The translations under genes were made by a program, and so were the position numbers. From the NCBI RefSeq assembly GCF_030730875.1, contig NZ_JAVAMA010000009.1, positions 62,001 to 126,000 of the forward strand: 64,000 nucleotides of DNA, written 5' to 3'. Under the pieces are notes generated by a model. The model saw nothing but the letters and a program-made list of their open reading frames with translations. It had not been told where the DNA came from and did no database searches. The DNA comes from Sphingomonas sp. DG1-23. Its GTDB lineage: Bacteria > Pseudomonadota > Alphaproteobacteria > Sphingomonadales > Sphingomonadaceae. This document shows positions 63,719 through 64,000 of this stretch, one piece after another. How positions within the stretch are numbered: position 1 is the first letter of the stretch; the number at the start of each line of letters is the position of its first letter.

Positions 63719-64000
63719 TCATTTCGGTTTTGCCGGCGCCGGCGCGGCCGGTTTGGGCGCGACGGGCAGGGGGCTCTTGTCGAGTGCGACGAGGCCCGCG
63801 GGGAAGTCCCTGAGCGTCACCGGCACGATGATCCGCTGGCCGTTGCCGGCGGTGAAGCCGATCTTGAGCGTCTTGCCGCCGCGCAGCGCGGTCAGCAGCG
63901 CCGCATCGACCGCGGTGCCGGTATAGGCGCCGTTCTGGTCGCTGGTCTGCACCGCGAGCGGCTTCTCCGGCGCCTCGTCGACCTGGAGGCTGACGCCGGC
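63719..64000 (-). CDS. invasion-associated locus B (IalB)-family protein (partial)
   Basis: The frame is open to the window edge; the C-terminal 93 residues are visible. The part VSLQVDEAPEKPLAVQTSDQ...AALLTALRGGKTLKIGFTA...IIVPVTLRDFPAGLVALDK is the conserved end of IalB-family proteins, followed by an Ala/Pro/Lys tail (PKPAAPAPAKPK). These are exported proteins of unclear biochemical role in alphaproteobacteria; some are linked to host invasion, but in free-living sphingomonads they are common. The start lies outside the window. Confidence 0.75.
   Translation of the reverse strand, partial: AGVSLQVDEAPEKPLAVQTSDQNGAYTGTAVDAALLTALRGGKTLKIGFTAGNGQRIIVPVTLRDFPAGLVALDKSPLPVAPKPAAPAPAKPK

Overview
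This window reads as chromosomal DNA of a GC-rich alphaproteobacterium, most likely a sphingomonad (Sphingomonas or a close relative). The evidence is the high GC in third codon positions, an intracellular PHA depolymerase, exosortase-A-associated sugar-polymer genes, an IalB-family protein, Tat-exported Gfo/Idh/MocA and GH2 enzymes, and many small palindrome-pair intergenic repeats. I saw no rRNA, tRNA, CRISPR array or intact insertion sequence.

Layout. 1-7.3 kb: ApbE flavin transferase, a Tat-exported Gfo/Idh/MocA oxidoreductase, a divergent secreted GH2 glycosidase and a DUF885 peptidase-like protein. 7.6-15.1 kb: RNase R, a small membrane protein, a saccharopine-dehydrogenase-like protein, an ABC exporter and the PHA depolymerase. 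15.2-23 kb, mostly minus strand: YkvA-like protein, FMN-binding stress protein, glucokinase, SMI1/KNR4-like protein, thiolase, MaoC hydratase, VOC protein, MscS channel, topoisomerase IB, and a plus-strand DJ-1/PfpI protein. 23-33 kb: surface-polysaccharide genes (acyltransferase, O-glycosylation-ligase-like protein, small membrane protein, exosortase-A-type glycosyltransferase). These are split by an accessory block at 26.2-30.6 kb with a low-GC MACPF-like lipoprotein, a PadR regulator with a coupled membrane protein, and a serine hydrolase. 33-37 kb: an S24 repressor facing a two-gene operon across a palindromic operator, a possible effector/lipoprotein pair, and cspA. 37.3-40 kb: a DASS-type transporter with RCK_C domains and a quinone oxidoreductase.

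The standout is one uninterrupted 23.2-kb gene (40332-63578, about 7,748 residues). It encodes a signal peptide, an N-terminal outer-membrane barrel resembling the inverse autotransporter (intimin/invasin, type Ve) domain, and then a huge passenger of right-handed beta-helix-like repeats with no C-terminal barrel. The passenger has about nine modules opened by a recurring cap motif, eight near-perfect tandem units of 297-300 nt, two younger segmental duplications, and a patch of foreign-looking codon use. A partial IalB-family gene converges on it at the window edge.

Many neighbouring genes are translationally coupled by ATGA or GTGA overlaps (887, 17853, 24077, 28320, 32234, 33384 and 35304), and I used these overlaps to choose starts. 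All family assignments come from reading motifs, not from database searches.
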